64,000 bases of DNA from Pseudolactococcus chungangensis CAU 28 = DSM 22330 (GCF_002441885.1 NZ_JXJT01000008.1:33584-97583), one strand, 5' to 3'; counted from the stretch's first letter, positions 54,897-63,952 are shown. The notes: generated by a model from the letters alone, not told the origin. A program made the numbers and translations.

Positions 54897-55505
54897 TTAA
54901 GCTCCAAATACTTTAAAACGATCTTCATCAGCCATAAATGCTTTAGGGCCAGCTTCTGATTCAGGAGAGCCAACAACAAGTTGACCACGAAGGTTCCATG
55001 ATGCTGGAATACTATAAGTTTTAGCAACAGTTGCATTAATCACTGGATTGTAATGTTGCAAGTTAGCACCAAGGCCAAGCTCGCTCAAAGCAACCCAAGC
55101 ATTAACCGACGCAATCCCTGTTGATTGTTCAGACCAAACTGGGAAATTATCGGCATAAAGTGGGAATTGTTCTTGCAAGCTTTTCACCACATCAGTATCT
55201 TCAAAGAAGAGAGCTGTCAAACCTGCAGCCGCAAAGCTATCCAATTTCGCTTTAGTGCCTTCCCAAGCGGATTCTGGCACACCTTGCCGATCCATTTCAG
55301 CTTTAAGGTCAGTGGCAACAATTTCTTGCCAAAGTTTATGATGCTCGGCACCAGCTAAAATCAAAACACGTGATGTTTGACTGTTAAAAGCTGATGGTGA
55401 CAATTTAACCGCTTCTTTGATTGTTGCTGTTGCTTTTTCAACATCAACAGCTTTACCTAAAGCGTAGATAGAACGACGATTTGCTAATGATTCTAAGAAT
55501 GACAT
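54897..55505 (-). CDS. cinD: Copper-induced nitroreductase (CinD-like)
   Basis: 202-residue oxygen-insensitive NAD(P)H nitroreductase of the HBN1/Frm2-like group: RRSIYALG N-terminal FMN motif, SPSAFNSQTSRVL, and LGLGANLQHYNP. In Lactococcus lactis CinD (YtjD) is induced by copper through CopR and reduces quinolines and nitro compounds. The assignment is supported by two cop boxes at its promoter, 270-300 bp upstream. The leader in between contains a structured repeat. Confidence 0.85.
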   Translation of the reverse strand: MSFLESLANRRSIYALGKAVDVEKATATIKEAVKLSPSAFNSQTSRVLILAGAEHHKLWQEIVATDLKAEMDRQGVPESAWEGTKAKLDSFAAAGLTALFFEDTDVVKSLQEQFPLYADNFPVWSEQSTGIASVNAWVALSELGLGANLQHYNPVINATVAKTYSIPASWNLRGQLVVGSPESEAGPKAFMADEDRFKVFGA

Positions 55506-55563
55506 AATTTTTCTCCTAATTTGAACTTCAAGCTAACTTCCCAGAAAAATAGATGATTTACAG

Positions 55564-55735
55564 AACCTACGTAAGCGCAGGAACTTTCAAATCCCTAGTT
55601 TTCTACGGAAGTTTGCGGCTGCGGTTACTCGCCACAGAAAGTGCATGTGCGACTACGTCGCACCGCTCTCAGTATCATCCGTTAAAATAAATTTAATTTT
55701 TTAGGAGACGTCTTCTATGTGGGTTCGCGATTCAT
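55564..55735 (-). repeat. Structured repeat in the cinD leader
   Basis: GAACCTACGTA (about 55563-55573) can pair fully with TATGTGGGTTC (about 55718-55728) if two G-U pairs are allowed. Inside are a perfect hairpin GTGCGAC-GTA-GTCGCAC (about 55641-55660) and the 33-nt core (55612-55644) shared with the thrS leader. It lies within the predicted 5' leader of cinD; no gene is seen here. Confidence 0.55.
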
Positions 55736-55773
55736 TTGAAATCTCAAACACTTTAATACCCTCGCCTCACGTT

Positions 55774-55812
55774 TACAAATGTAATTTTACCATATTAATT
55801 TACATTTGTAAA
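55774..55812 (-). promoter_or_regulatory. cinD promoter with two cop boxes
   Basis: Minus-strand TTTACA (55807-55812), 17-bp spacer, TAAAAT (55784-55789). TACATTTGTA (55801-55810) overlaps the -35 and TACAAATGTA (55774-55783) abuts the -10. Both fit the CopY/CopR box TACANNTGTA exactly. Confidence 0.85.
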
Positions 55813-55883
55813 CATTTTAGCTCGAAAAATTTTCCTAACTCTCGACACATATCATGAGTCACAAAAGAATAAAAAAAAAAGAA

Positions 55884-56255
55884 TTAGCTACCTAACCCTT
55901 TAAATTGACAAATTTTATGCGGCGCCCCCCCTGAAGTCTTAGCATATGGCAGGCGATTTTCAAAAGTCTCTACTGGATGCCACTCTTCTAAAAGCGCCAA
56001 ACCATGATACTGTTGTAAATCCTCTGCACATTCTGCGCACCACCGTTTCTCAGACTTTACCCAAAAAGCCGACAAAAAATCTTCCTGACTTTTAAACTCT
56101 GGATAATCATGTGCTAAGCGTTGCCACTCCTGCTTATAAGCTTTTAGAGCATCATAAAAATTATCAAACTCATATTTGGCGATAATGTCATCTCGCCAAT
56201 TCTCAAAAAACCACCATGGCTCGTTATCACCACGCATTTCAACTACTCTGTACAT
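55884..56255 (-). CDS. DUF1033 family protein
   Basis: 123 residues starting MYRVVEMRGDNEPWWFFENW, the hallmark of DUF1033 proteins of lactobacilli, streptococci and lactococci. It contains CAEC (a CxxC) near 74-77, which might bind metal. Soluble, no known function. Last gene of the sseB-cysE-cysS-mrnC-DUF1033 series. Confidence 0.82.
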   Translation of the reverse strand: MYRVVEMRGDNEPWWFFENWRDDIIAKYEFDNFYDALKAYKQEWQRLAHDYPEFKSQEDFLSAFWVKSEKRWCAECAEDLQQYHGLALLEEWHPVETFENRLPYAKTSGGAPHKICQFKGLGS

Positions 56256-56307
56256 ATCCCAACCTCTTATATGTCCTCTATTTTACAGAAAACATTAAGA
56301 TTTTTCA

Positions 56308-56706
56308 TCAAATTTGCTCAGAGATTTTCTCAAGGCAATAATCTGCTAAAAAAGCAACCCTATCATGCTTATGAGTCAAATGGTTGAAACCAAAAACAGC
56401 CTCGAAACCAGTTGAAATTCGGTATGTGACAACATCCGTGTTTTTGGCTGTCGTTTTACTATGTGCATTGCGCCCTCTCTTGAAATAGACTAGCTCTTCC
56501 TCTGTCAAAATATCATCTTTTTCCATTTCAGAAATCAAAAAGGCTTGCGCTTTGGCACTGACGAACTTCACCGCAGTTTTTTGTAATTCACCGGGTTTCG
56601 TTATCCCCTGTGATAGCAAATAGTCCCGTACAAATATTTCATAGACAGCATCACCAGCATAAGCTAAGGCAATACCATTTAATAAATCAGCTCGAAATTC
56701 AGTCAC
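56308..56706 (-). CDS. mrnC: Mini-ribonuclease III
   Basis: 132-residue RNase III catalytic domain without the double-stranded RNA-binding domain; matures 23S rRNA in Bacillus. The motif [18 protein letters not shown] and the conserved Glu/Asp positions are present. The start is a GTG at 56706 that overlaps the cysS stop region (8 bases), with GAGGTGG before it. The cysS-mrnC pair is conserved in Firmicutes. Confidence 0.93.
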   Translation of the reverse strand: MTEFRADLLNGIALAYAGDAVYEIFVRDYLLSQGITKPGELQKTAVKFVSAKAQAFLISEMEKDDILTEEELVYFKRGRNAHSKTTAKNTDVVTYRISTGFEAVFGFNHLTHKHDRVAFLADYCLEKISEQI

Positions 56707-58072
56707 GTGTCCACCTCACACCATCTGGTGTATCTAATAAAGCAATCCCTTGCGCTTTTAAATCATCACGGATTTTATCTGACAGGGCAAAATCACGATT
56801 TTCTCTCGCAATTTGTCGCTCAGCAATCAATTGTTCAATCTCAGCATCTAACATCTCTTCTGATTCAAATTGAATGCCGATAATAGACAGAATCTCTTCA
56901 AATAAAGTCTGTGCTTCCATAGAAAAATTACCTTGATTGATATATTTAATCAAGTCATAAAAAACAGTTAATCCATTTGAGATATTGAAGTCATTGTCCA
57001 TTTCTTTGATGAAATCCTGACGTAAACCATCAATTTCCTGGTCTGGAATTTGTGCCACCACCGGGTTTTTCGCAATTTCAAATGTTAATTTATCATAGGC
57101 ATTTTTGATTTTTTTGAGATTATTTTCAGCGTCTTTAATCGTATCATCACTGAAAGCAAGTGGTTTACGATAATGTTGTGAGACTAAGAAAAAACGTAAA
57201 ATTTGTCCATCAACAGCTTGCAACATATCATGAACAGTTTTAAAATTTCCCAGAGATTTAGACATTTTTTCACCGTCTGCTGCTGTTACAAAACCATTAT
57301 GGAGCCAATATTTAGCAAAGGTGTGACCCGTTTTTGCCTCAGACTGGGCGATTTCATTGGTGTGATGCGGGAATTCTAAATCCGCACCACCACCATGAAT
57401 ATCAATCGTGTCCCCTAATATACTCGTCGCCATAACAGAACATTCAATATGCCACCCTGGTCGACCAGCACCCCATGGACTTTCCCATGAGGGCTCATCT
57501 GCCTTACTTGACTTCCAGAGAGCAAAATCAAGTGGGTCTTCTTTATTAAGCTCAACTGTATCCGTCCGACCAGAAGCACCAGCTTCTAATTCATCCAAAT
57601 TTTTATTAGCCAAACGCCCATAATCTGCAACTTTTTTAACACGGAAAAAAACATCGCCGTCCGAAACATAGGCAAAGTTTTTTGCAACCAAGACTTCAAT
57701 AAAAGTAATGATTTCTGGCATGAATTCAAGTACGCGTGGATTTCTTGTTGCTGATTTCACCCCAAGTGCTTGTGTATCTGCAAAGAAAGCCTTAATATAT
57801 GTCTCAACCAAAGTTTCAATTGACACGTTAGCAGTCTTAGCTGCCTGAATGATTTTATCATCCACATCTGTAAAATTGGACACAAAAGTTACCACATATC
57901 CGCGATACTCTAAATATTTACGAATCGTATCAAAAGCTACAACCGACCGCGCATTTCCGATATGAATGTAGTTATAAACGGTCGGGCCACAAACATACAT
58001 TTTAACCTCACCTGAAACAAGTGGGACAAAATCCTCCTTTTCCCTGGTTAAGGTGTTATAAAGTTTAATCAT
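56699..58072 (-). CDS. cysS: Cysteinyl-tRNA synthetase
   Basis: 457 residues: class I motif HIGNAR near 33, zinc ligands including [12 protein letters not shown] and GWHIECSVM with [11 protein letters not shown], and KMSKS in [10 protein letters not shown] near 268. The start is the ATG at 58072 behind AAGGAG; the frame is open a further 21 codons into the spacer hairpins. Between cysE and mrnC, the usual order. Confidence 0.95.
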   Translation of the reverse strand: MIKLYNTLTREKEDFVPLVSGEVKMYVCGPTVYNYIHIGNARSVVAFDTIRKYLEYRGYVVTFVSNFTDVDDKIIQAAKTANVSIETLVETYIKAFFADTQALGVKSATRNPRVLEFMPEIITFIEVLVAKNFAYVSDGDVFFRVKKVADYGRLANKNLDELEAGASGRTDTVELNKEDPLDFALWKSSKADEPSWESPWGAGRPGWHIECSVMATSILGDTIDIHGGGADLEFPHHTNEIAQSEAKTGHTFAKYWLHNGFVTAADGEKMSKSLGNFKTVHDMLQAVDGQILRFFLVSQHYRKPLAFSDDTIKDAENNLKKIKNAYDKLTFEIAKNPVVAQIPDQEIDGLRQDFIKEMDNDFNISNGLTVFYDLIKYINQGNFSMEAQTLFEEILSIIGIQFESEEMLDAEIEQLIAERQIARENRDFALSDKIRDDLKAQGIALLDTPDGVRWTRD

Positions 58073-58089
58073 TTCATTCTCCTTGCGTT

Positions 58090-58146
58090 CAATACCCTCT
58101 GCAAAAGCAGGGTATCTATCATCTGACGACTTCAACAGCAGATGAT
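58090..58146 (-). other. Hairpins in the cysE-cysS spacer
   Basis: ATACCC-T-CTGC pairs with GCAGGGTAT around an AAAA loop (about 58098-58122), and CATCTG with CAGATG (about 58120-58145). No T-run follows. Possible mRNA processing or attenuation structures; no T-box sequence is visible. Confidence 0.4.
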
Positions 58147-58149
58147 TTA

Positions 58150-58743
58150 CTAGATGCCACCCATATGATCATAAAAACTCACATGGCGCTCACGTTCAAG
58201 CTTAGCACGATCACGCTCGGGTGTCGCAGGTCCGTGAACACGAACAATCTTAGCAGGTACACCTACAACCGTCACAGCTGTGGGCACATCTTTTGTCACA
58301 ACAGCACTGGCACCGACTCTAGCATTCTCACCAATCTCAATCGGTCCTAGTAATTGGGCATGAGCTGAAATCAAGGCACCACGTCTGACGCTTGGATGAC
58401 GTTTGCCTGTATCTTTTCCTGTCCCTCCCAATGTCACACCGTGATATAATTTAGCACCAGTTTCGACAATAGCTGTTTCCCCAATGACAAGGCCAGAACC
58501 ATGATCGATGAATACACCATTTTCTATCACAGCACCTGGATGTATTTCGATCTGTGTTAAAAAACGCCAAAATTGTGAATGCATACGCCCCAGTAATTTA
58601 AAATGATGCCGCCACAAAAAATGCGAAACTTTGTGTGCCGCAAGCGCTTTAAGTCCTGGAGATGTCAAAAGTATCTCAAAATTATAGCGTGCGGCAGGAT
58701 CATTTTCTTTCACAGCCTTAAACGCCTCTTGCCAAAAACCCAT
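58150..58743 (-). CDS. cysE: Serine O-acetyltransferase
   Basis: Makes O-acetylserine from serine and acetyl-CoA, the first step of cysteine synthesis. 197 residues: alpha-helical N-terminus and a left-handed beta-helix of hexapeptide repeats (IEIHPGAVIENGVFIDHGSG, then ETAIVETGAKLYHGVTLGG, with the catalytic His and Asp). The C-terminus is short compared with the E. coli enzyme. Upstream of cysS, as in Bacillus. Confidence 0.94.
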   Translation of the reverse strand: MGFWQEAFKAVKENDPAARYNFEILLTSPGLKALAAHKVSHFLWRHHFKLLGRMHSQFWRFLTQIEIHPGAVIENGVFIDHGSGLVIGETAIVETGAKLYHGVTLGGTGKDTGKRHPSVRRGALISAHAQLLGPIEIGENARVGASAVVTKDVPTAVTVVGVPAKIVRVHGPATPERDRAKLERERHVSFYDHMGGI

Positions 58744-58799
58744 TGTGTTCTAAACCTCCTGTTCTCTTGTCAAAAAGTCAAGACAGCCATCAACCTCTG

Positions 58800-59582
58800 C
58801 TAATCATCAGTCTCATTTGAAATATTTAACACATCCCAGAGCATGACGGATTTTTCATAGTCAACTGCATCAAAAGGGTCAACCGCCACACCTAAAACAT
58901 CTTCTAAATCATTGACGCCCGTGCTTGGATGTTGTATGTCCCTTAGCTGCCAAATTAACACTAAACCATCATGCTCTTGAAAAGGAATGCCAAAATCAGC
59001 ATGGTTATACCATTTGGCAAAACTTAGAATATTGCTAAATACTGGTACAAAACTATCACCATTTGGCTTAGAGAGTGTCGCAAAAATTCGAGCAGTCTCA
59101 CCATCCGCTGTCGTTCTTACAAAAGCTGGCATCAAATAGTAGCGCTCGATTTGTGATTTTCCCTCACTAGCAGAGCCTAAGAGTTTATTTAAGACATCCG
59201 TATAATAGTTAAGAAAAGCAACCAAGTCACTACGTCCTAACATAATTGCATTACTAGCATCTTGTCCGGTAGGTTGTAAATTAAAAGCAATCGCGTCAAA
59301 TTCTTGTGACAATAAGTGATCAACAACTGTCATGAAAGGTTGATTGACAAAAGTTAGAGGTTCTGTCACACGTTTTTTAAAGTCTGTTAAAGCATCCGCT
59401 GATGTAAAAACAGGGATGACATTTTTATCTTCAATCGGCAGGACGAATGGTTCTGCAATGCCAACAACAGCATAAGCATGTAGGGCGTGAACAAAGCCAA
59501 TATCTGTCACAAAGTTTCCTGAATCCGCAATAAAACTACGGAGGCGCTCATCAAGTTCTGGGCTAAATTGGTAGTCAGTCAT
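58800..59582 (-). CDS. SseB-like domain protein
   Basis: 260 residues, soluble and acidic. The central part (VVGIAEPFVLPIEDKNVIPVFTSADALTDFKKR) fits the SseB N-terminal domain, with DILSFAKWYNHADFG further on. Function not known. It is 56 bp before cysE on the same strand. Confidence 0.65.
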   Translation of the reverse strand: MTDYQFSPELDERLRSFIADSGNFVTDIGFVHALHAYAVVGIAEPFVLPIEDKNVIPVFTSADALTDFKKRVTEPLTFVNQPFMTVVDHLLSQEFDAIAFNLQPTGQDASNAIMLGRSDLVAFLNYYTDVLNKLLGSASEGKSQIERYYLMPAFVRTTADGETARIFATLSKPNGDSFVPVFSNILSFAKWYNHADFGIPFQEHDGLVLIWQLRDIQHPSTGVNDLEDVLGVAVDPFDAVDYEKSVMLWDVLNISNETDD

Positions 59583-59754
59583 TTTTTCTCATTTCTGGAT
59601 ATCTTGTCTGTTTCTATCTGTCACATATCATGTTTGTTCAATTTATTAGTCTTTTCTTTTCAACATCTGACAAGTATCATTTTGATATTATTAGTCCTAT
59701 TTTACCATAAAATTGCTTTATTTTTGATATCTAGTCACTAAATTAGCAGGAACA

Positions 59755-59777
59755 AAAAAACGCCATCTTGGCGTTTT
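59755..59777 (-). terminator. Terminator of the repeat lipoprotein gene
   Basis: AAAACGCCA-TCT-TGGCGTTTT perfect 9-bp stem; minus transcript ends with TTTTTTT. Confidence 0.85.
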
Positions 59778-59803
59778 AAATTGGAAACTGTGATTATCCA
59801 ATA

Positions 59804-60928
59804 TTATTCAGCTGCTTTAACCGCTGTTTGACCAGTTACGTCATATTTAGCAGTTGCATCTAACTTATTATAAGTATCAAGTTGTTCTTGTGTTGCAAAG
59901 TAAAGATTACCATCAATCTTTGCTGTTACTTGTTTACCATCTACATCTTTACCATTTTGTGCAGCAAAACCAATCGCAGATTTAGTCACATAGACATCAC
60001 CTTTGATTCCACCGTTAGAAATGACTGTAAATGGTGAATTAACGATAACTTTCTTAACAGTTAAAGTAAATGTTTTTGTGACTTGATGTTTGTCATTTTG
60101 TGCATAGAGACCAACCTTGCGGGCAATTTTTCCCTTAGAACCAAGGAAAGTACCGTCAATTGTTAACGTTTTATCAGCAGCATCGATATCAGCAGTTGCT
60201 GCACCAAGCCATGCACCATTTTTGCCAAGTGTATCCGCTAAGTCGTCAAATTTTTCAGTGCCTTTTGTTGCGCCTGTTTTAACGTCAGAAACTTTATCGT
60301 AGCTGATAGCACCACCTTTAGCCGCAACAGAAATCGCACCTGGTTTCACTGTTGTGACATCAGACGCCTCAACCTTAACCTCACCTGTTACAGTCCCTTT
60401 ATCTGCAGCATCAAGTGCTTCATAAGCAGTTTTTAGGTCTTCAGAGGCGAAAATCAAATTACCATCAATTTTGCCAGTACCCTTAAATTTAAGACCTGAT
60501 GCGTTCACATAAACATCACCTTTAACTGTACCTTGTGCAATGGCAAAATCTGGTGATTTTACAACTAATTTTTTAACAGTTAAAGTGTAAGTTGCTTCTG
60601 GTTTATGGTCAGCACCTGATTTGTAAAGGGCAAGTTCACGGTTAACTTGACCGTCTCCTGCAAATAAACCTTCAACAGTCAAAACTTTGTCAGATGCCTC
60701 TACATCTTTTGTCACTGCATTCAACCAAGCACCATTAGATGCAAAACCTTTTGACAAAGTATCAAAGCTATCTGTTCCTTGTGTTGCGCCAGTGAAAGCT
60801 TCAGCAGTCTTAGCTGAATCAGTTGTTTTATCATCAGTTTTTTTGTCACTTGAACCGCCACAAGCAGTCAAGAATGTCACTGATAACGCAGAAACTGCCA
60901 AAAGTGATATTAACTTTGTTTTTTTCAT
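59804..60928 (-). CDS. Two-repeat surface lipoprotein, putative metal regulon member
   Basis: 374 residues. Lipoprotein signal with lipobox TAC (Cys23 in FLTACGG), a short Lys/Asp/Thr linker, then two tandem repeats of about 150 residues (about 45-205 and 215-370). Each runs GATxGTxxFDxL ... NGAWLxA ... LTVxGxF/L ... YTLTVKKxxVxSP ... GxxKGDVYV ... KIDGNLxFA ... AxxKxxVTG. GDVYV and KIDGNL resemble the turns of beta-helical polymer-forming proteins. The promoter shares the operator found at mntR. AGGAGG precedes the ATG. The function is unknown; substrate binding or metal acquisition is a guess. Confidence 0.8.
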   Translation of the reverse strand: MKKTKLISLLAVSALSVTFLTACGGSSDKKTDDKTTDSAKTAEAFTGATQGTDSFDTLSKGFASNGAWLNAVTKDVEASDKVLTVEGLFAGDGQVNRELALYKSGADHKPEATYTLTVKKLVVKSPDFAIAQGTVKGDVYVNASGLKFKGTGKIDGNLIFASEDLKTAYEALDAADKGTVTGEVKVEASDVTTVKPGAISVAAKGGAISYDKVSDVKTGATKGTEKFDDLADTLGKNGAWLGAATADIDAADKTLTIDGTFLGSKGKIARKVGLYAQNDKHQVTKTFTLTVKKVIVNSPFTVISNGGIKGDVYVTKSAIGFAAQNGKDVDGKQVTAKIDGNLYFATQEQLDTYNKLDATAKYDVTGQTAVKAAE

Positions 60929-61051
60929 GAGATAGGCCTCCTTTTTTAGTTCACTGTACGAATGACGGTGAAACTCGCCCTAAATATAATTTTAGCATAG
61001 ATAAACTTTCAGAAAAAACTTATCTTTTTTCTGAAATCGTTTACACATGTT

Positions 61052-61080
61052 ATTTTAGCACTTCCTATTTTTAAAGTCAA
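61052..61080 (-). promoter_or_regulatory. Promoter of the repeat lipoprotein gene with MntR-like operator
   Basis: Minus-strand TTGACT (61075-61080), 17-bp spacer, TAAAAT (61052-61057). ATAGGAAGTGCTAAA spans spacer and -10 at the same place as TTTAGGTAGTGCTAAA at mntR, differing by a few bases. Confidence 0.65.
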
Positions 61081-61306
61081 GTCATATCCTAATTGCTCAT
61101 AATCCCCCCTCATTCCTGATATTATAATCCTTTTTTCATCTGAAAATTCACGCAATATTAAGGTTTAGTTGCCATTTCTTTAGATGAACTTAGGTATTTT
61201 ATCCATTGATTTTGACAACATTATCTCACAATAAGATAAGACTACTCTTTTCTTCTTTTTTTTGGTAAAATAGAGACAGTAAATTTATTTGTAGAAATGG
61301 ACGAAA

Positions 61307-62272
61307 ATGACTTACAAAGACAAGCATATCAAACTCTTCTCACTTAACTCAAACTTAGAATTGGCGCAAAAAATTTCTGAATGCGCGGGTATTCCCCTCA
61401 GCAAAATTGAATCTAAACAATTTTCTGACGGTGAAATTCAAATCAATATTGAAGAAAGTGTTCGTGGATACGACATCTTCATCGTGCAATCAACATCTTA
61501 TCCTGTTAATACACATTTGTGGGAATTGCTCATCATGATTGATGCTTGTAAGCGCGCCAGTGCCAATACGGTCAATATCGTGATGCCTTATTATGGTTAT
61601 GCACGCCAAGATAGAACAGCATCACCACGCGAACCCATTACAGCTAAACTCGTTGCCAATATGCTCACAACCGCGGGCGCTGACCGCATTTTAACCCTTG
61701 ATTTACATGCTGTTCAAGTCCAAGGTTTCTTTGATATTGCAGCTGACAATCTCTACACTGTTCCCTTATTTGCTGAATATTATCAGTCGCAAGGTTTGGT
61801 TGGTGATGACGTTGTCGTTGTTGCACCTAAAAACTCAGGTATTAAGCGTGCGCGTTCACTGGCTGACCATCTGGAAAGTCCACTTGCAATCGTTGACTAT
61901 ATAGATGATGACCAAAAACGTGAAAATGGCTATATTATTGGTGATGTCAAAAACAAAAACGTCATTTTGATTGATGATATTTTGAACACAGGTAAAACCT
62001 TCTCTAGTGCTGCAGTCATTGCAAAAGATGCTGGTGCTATGGATGTCTATGCCGTTGCATCGCACGGCTTATTCACGCCAGGTGCCGCTAACCGCTTAAA
62101 CGCTGCACCAATTTCAGAAGTACTTGTTACAGACTCCGTCAAAACTGAAACACCTAAGCCTGATGCAATTAAATACCTTAGTGCGGCACCTCTACTCGCA
62201 CACGCCATCATCCGTATCCACGAAAACAAACCTGTCAGCCCGCTCTTTCAATACAATAAAACAACTGATTAA
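61307..62272 (+). CDS. prs: Ribose-phosphate pyrophosphokinase
   Basis: Makes PRPP from ribose 5-phosphate and ATP for nucleotide, His, Trp and NAD synthesis. 321 residues: [10 protein letters not shown] near 95-104, [11 protein letters not shown] near 130, and the PRPP loop [14 protein letters not shown] near 222-235. The upstream gap (60929-61306) shows an extended -10 (TGGTAAAAT, about 61262-61270). Lactococci often carry two prs genes; this one is next to cysteine desulfurase. Confidence 0.94.
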   Translation: MTYKDKHIKLFSLNSNLELAQKISECAGIPLSKIESKQFSDGEIQINIEESVRGYDIFIVQSTSYPVNTHLWELLIMIDACKRASANTVNIVMPYYGYARQDRTASPREPITAKLVANMLTTAGADRILTLDLHAVQVQGFFDIAADNLYTVPLFAEYYQSQGLVGDDVVVVAPKNSGIKRARSLADHLESPLAIVDYIDDDQKRENGYIIGDVKNKNVILIDDILNTGKTFSSAAVIAKDAGAMDVYAVASHGLFTPGAANRLNAAPISEVLVTDSVKTETPKPDAIKYLSAAPLLAHAIIRIHENKPVSPLFQYNKTTD

Positions 62273-62292
62273 CTGACATAGAAATGATAATC

Positions 62293-62337
62293 AAAGCTCA
62301 GGTACTTGACCAAATCACGGTTGAATACCTGAGCTTT
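62293..62337 (+). other. Perfect inverted repeat between prs and the desulfurase gene
   Basis: AAAGCTCAGGTA (62293-62304) and TACCTGAGCTTT (62326-62337) form a 12-bp stem, and the loop can extend the pairing (TTGACC with GGTTGA). Only three Ts follow, so at best a weak terminator. It lies 20 bp behind prs and before the true desulfurase start. Confidence 0.7.
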
Positions 62338-62355
62338 GATGCAATAGGTAATAAC

Positions 62356-63477
62356 ATGATTTATCTTGATAATGCTGCAACCACACCTGTTCTACCTGAA
62401 GTTTCACAAGCAATGTTAAACACCCTCAACACAACATTTGGTAATCCATCAAGCATTCATAACTACGGGCGTTCTGCCGGTAAAGTGATCCGAGATTCCC
62501 GCAAAACAATTGCAGCTGTCCTAGACATCCCTGCTAGAAACATCATCTTCACTTCTGGTGGCTCCGAAGCCAATAACCAGGCTCTTGTCGGTTATGCTCT
62601 AGCCAATCGAGACAAAGGCAACCATATTGTCGTGACAGCAATAGAACATCACGCTGTACTTCACACCGTCCAATACTTGCAAGACCGTCACGGCTTTGAT
62701 ATCACTCTCGTTAAACCCAATCCCGACGGCAGCTATACCGCAGATTTAATCACAAATGCGCTAAGAGACGATACCATTATGGTCTCAACCATGTATGCCA
62801 ACAACGAGACTGGACAAATCCTGCCAATCGCTGAAATTGCTAAGTGCCTAAAAACACATCAAACTGTCTATCACGTTGATGCCGTCCAAGTTATGGGAAA
62901 ACTACCTATCCATCCCATCACACTTGGCATTGACTTTCTCTCTGCTTCGGCCCATAAATTCCATGGACCAAAAGGTGTCGGATTCCTCTACCATGGTGAT
63001 TTAAAATTCGATACTCTCATTCATGGGGGTGAGCAAGAAAATGGCCGACGTGCAGGCACTGAAAGCATTCATAATATTGTCGGCATGGCAACAGCACTTG
63101 AGATTTCAGCTCAACATCTTGATACCAATTATGACAAAGTCTCAGCACTCAAGACACAACTCCTCTCTGAACTAGATGGACTTGATTACTATGTGAATGC
63201 CTTTGGTGAAACCATGCCACACGTCCTTAATCTTGGCTTTCCTGGATTCAATCAAGACCTTTTACTGATGAAGTTGGATTTGCAAGGCATTGCTATCTCG
63301 ACAGGTTCCGCCTGTACCGCTGGTGTCATTGAACCCTCGCATGTTCTTGAAGCAGTCTATGGCAAAACATCTGCTAAACTTAAAGAATCTGTTAGGGTTT
63401 CTTTATCAGATTTAACAACCTCTGAAGATATTTCGGAATTTGTCCGAATCTTGAAATCAATCTTAGCACAAAAATAA
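62356..63477 (+). CDS. nifS: Cysteine desulfurase (NifS/IscS class)
   Basis: PLP enzyme that takes sulfur from cysteine for tRNA thiolation or Fe-S assembly. 373 residues: MIYLDNAATTPV, GGSEANN, HH in EHHAV near 96, the PLP lysine in SASAHKFHGPKG near 204, and the mobile cysteine in STGSACTAG near 325. The start is the ATG at 62356; the open frame before it covers an inverted repeat and is not coding. The neighbouring DUF1831 gene follows cysteine desulfurases in many lactobacilli and lactococci. Confidence 0.92.
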   Translation: MIYLDNAATTPVLPEVSQAMLNTLNTTFGNPSSIHNYGRSAGKVIRDSRKTIAAVLDIPARNIIFTSGGSEANNQALVGYALANRDKGNHIVVTAIEHHAVLHTVQYLQDRHGFDITLVKPNPDGSYTADLITNALRDDTIMVSTMYANNETGQILPIAEIAKCLKTHQTVYHVDAVQVMGKLPIHPITLGIDFLSASAHKFHGPKGVGFLYHGDLKFDTLIHGGEQENGRRAGTESIHNIVGMATALEISAQHLDTNYDKVSALKTQLLSELDGLDYYVNAFGETMPHVLNLGFPGFNQDLLLMKLDLQGIAISTGSACTAGVIEPSHVLEAVYGKTSAKLKESVRVSLSDLTTSEDISEFVRILKSILAQK

Positions 63478-63490
63478 TCGTACACAATAG

Positions 63491-63541
63491 AAAGGAGATT
63501 TGATTGGTCTAGCAGTAAAACCAATCAAAAAACCAATCATG
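63491..63541 (+). promoter_or_regulatory. Structured ribosome binding site of the DUF1831 gene
   Basis: AAAGGAG (63491-63497) is 41 nt from the ATG at 63539, too far unless TTTGATTGG (63499-63507) pairs with CCAATCAAA (63521-63529), which shortens the gap to about 10 nt. A second CCAATCA (63533-63539) could compete and cover the start codon. Confidence 0.5.
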
Positions 63542-63880
63542 GCATTTGTCACTGAAAAACATTTGGATGATAGTCAATATACTTATAAACTCTCACCTAG
63601 CATCAAAAAATACACCCTCATGGATACAACATTTATTAAAAATAAACTTGGTAACTATGAACTCACTCGCATTTTAGAAAACGTCCCCAATTCAGGTGAC
63701 GGTCCAATACTTAAAATCATTGTCAAATCTGATTTATCAGGTTTTAAACTTTCTGTCACTGATAAATCAGGACTGAAAAACATGAACATCTTCAAATCAG
63801 CTGACAACAAAATGATTCAAGAAAAATTCTATTTTCAAATGAATGCACTTGTTGACCGTGGTATCTTTGTGAAAGCATAA
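63539..63880 (+). CDS. DUF1831 family protein
   Basis: 113 residues from MAFVTEKHLD, containing YKLSPSIKKYTLMD, LKIIVKSDLSGFKLSVTD and FYFQMNALVDRGIF, matching DUF1831 proteins of lactic acid bacteria as I recall. Function unknown; close linkage to cysteine desulfurase suggests a role in sulfur transfer. A TTG at 63500 lies 2 nt from the ribosome site and is a less likely start. Confidence 0.8.
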   Translation: MAFVTEKHLDDSQYTYKLSPSIKKYTLMDTTFIKNKLGNYELTRILENVPNSGDGPILKIIVKSDLSGFKLSVTDKSGLKNMNIFKSADNKMIQEKFYFQMNALVDRGIFVKA

Positions 63881-63883
63881 TAA

Positions 63884-63910
63884 AAACAGCTCAAATGAGC
63901 TGTTTTTATT
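63884..63910 (+). terminator. Terminator behind the DUF1831 gene
   Basis: AAAAACAGCTCA-AA-TGAGCTGTTTTT, a perfect 12-bp palindrome with T-run. Confidence 0.9.
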
Positions 63911-63952
63911 GATAAAATTTGCACCAAATTTCGACATAAACACATACGATAT

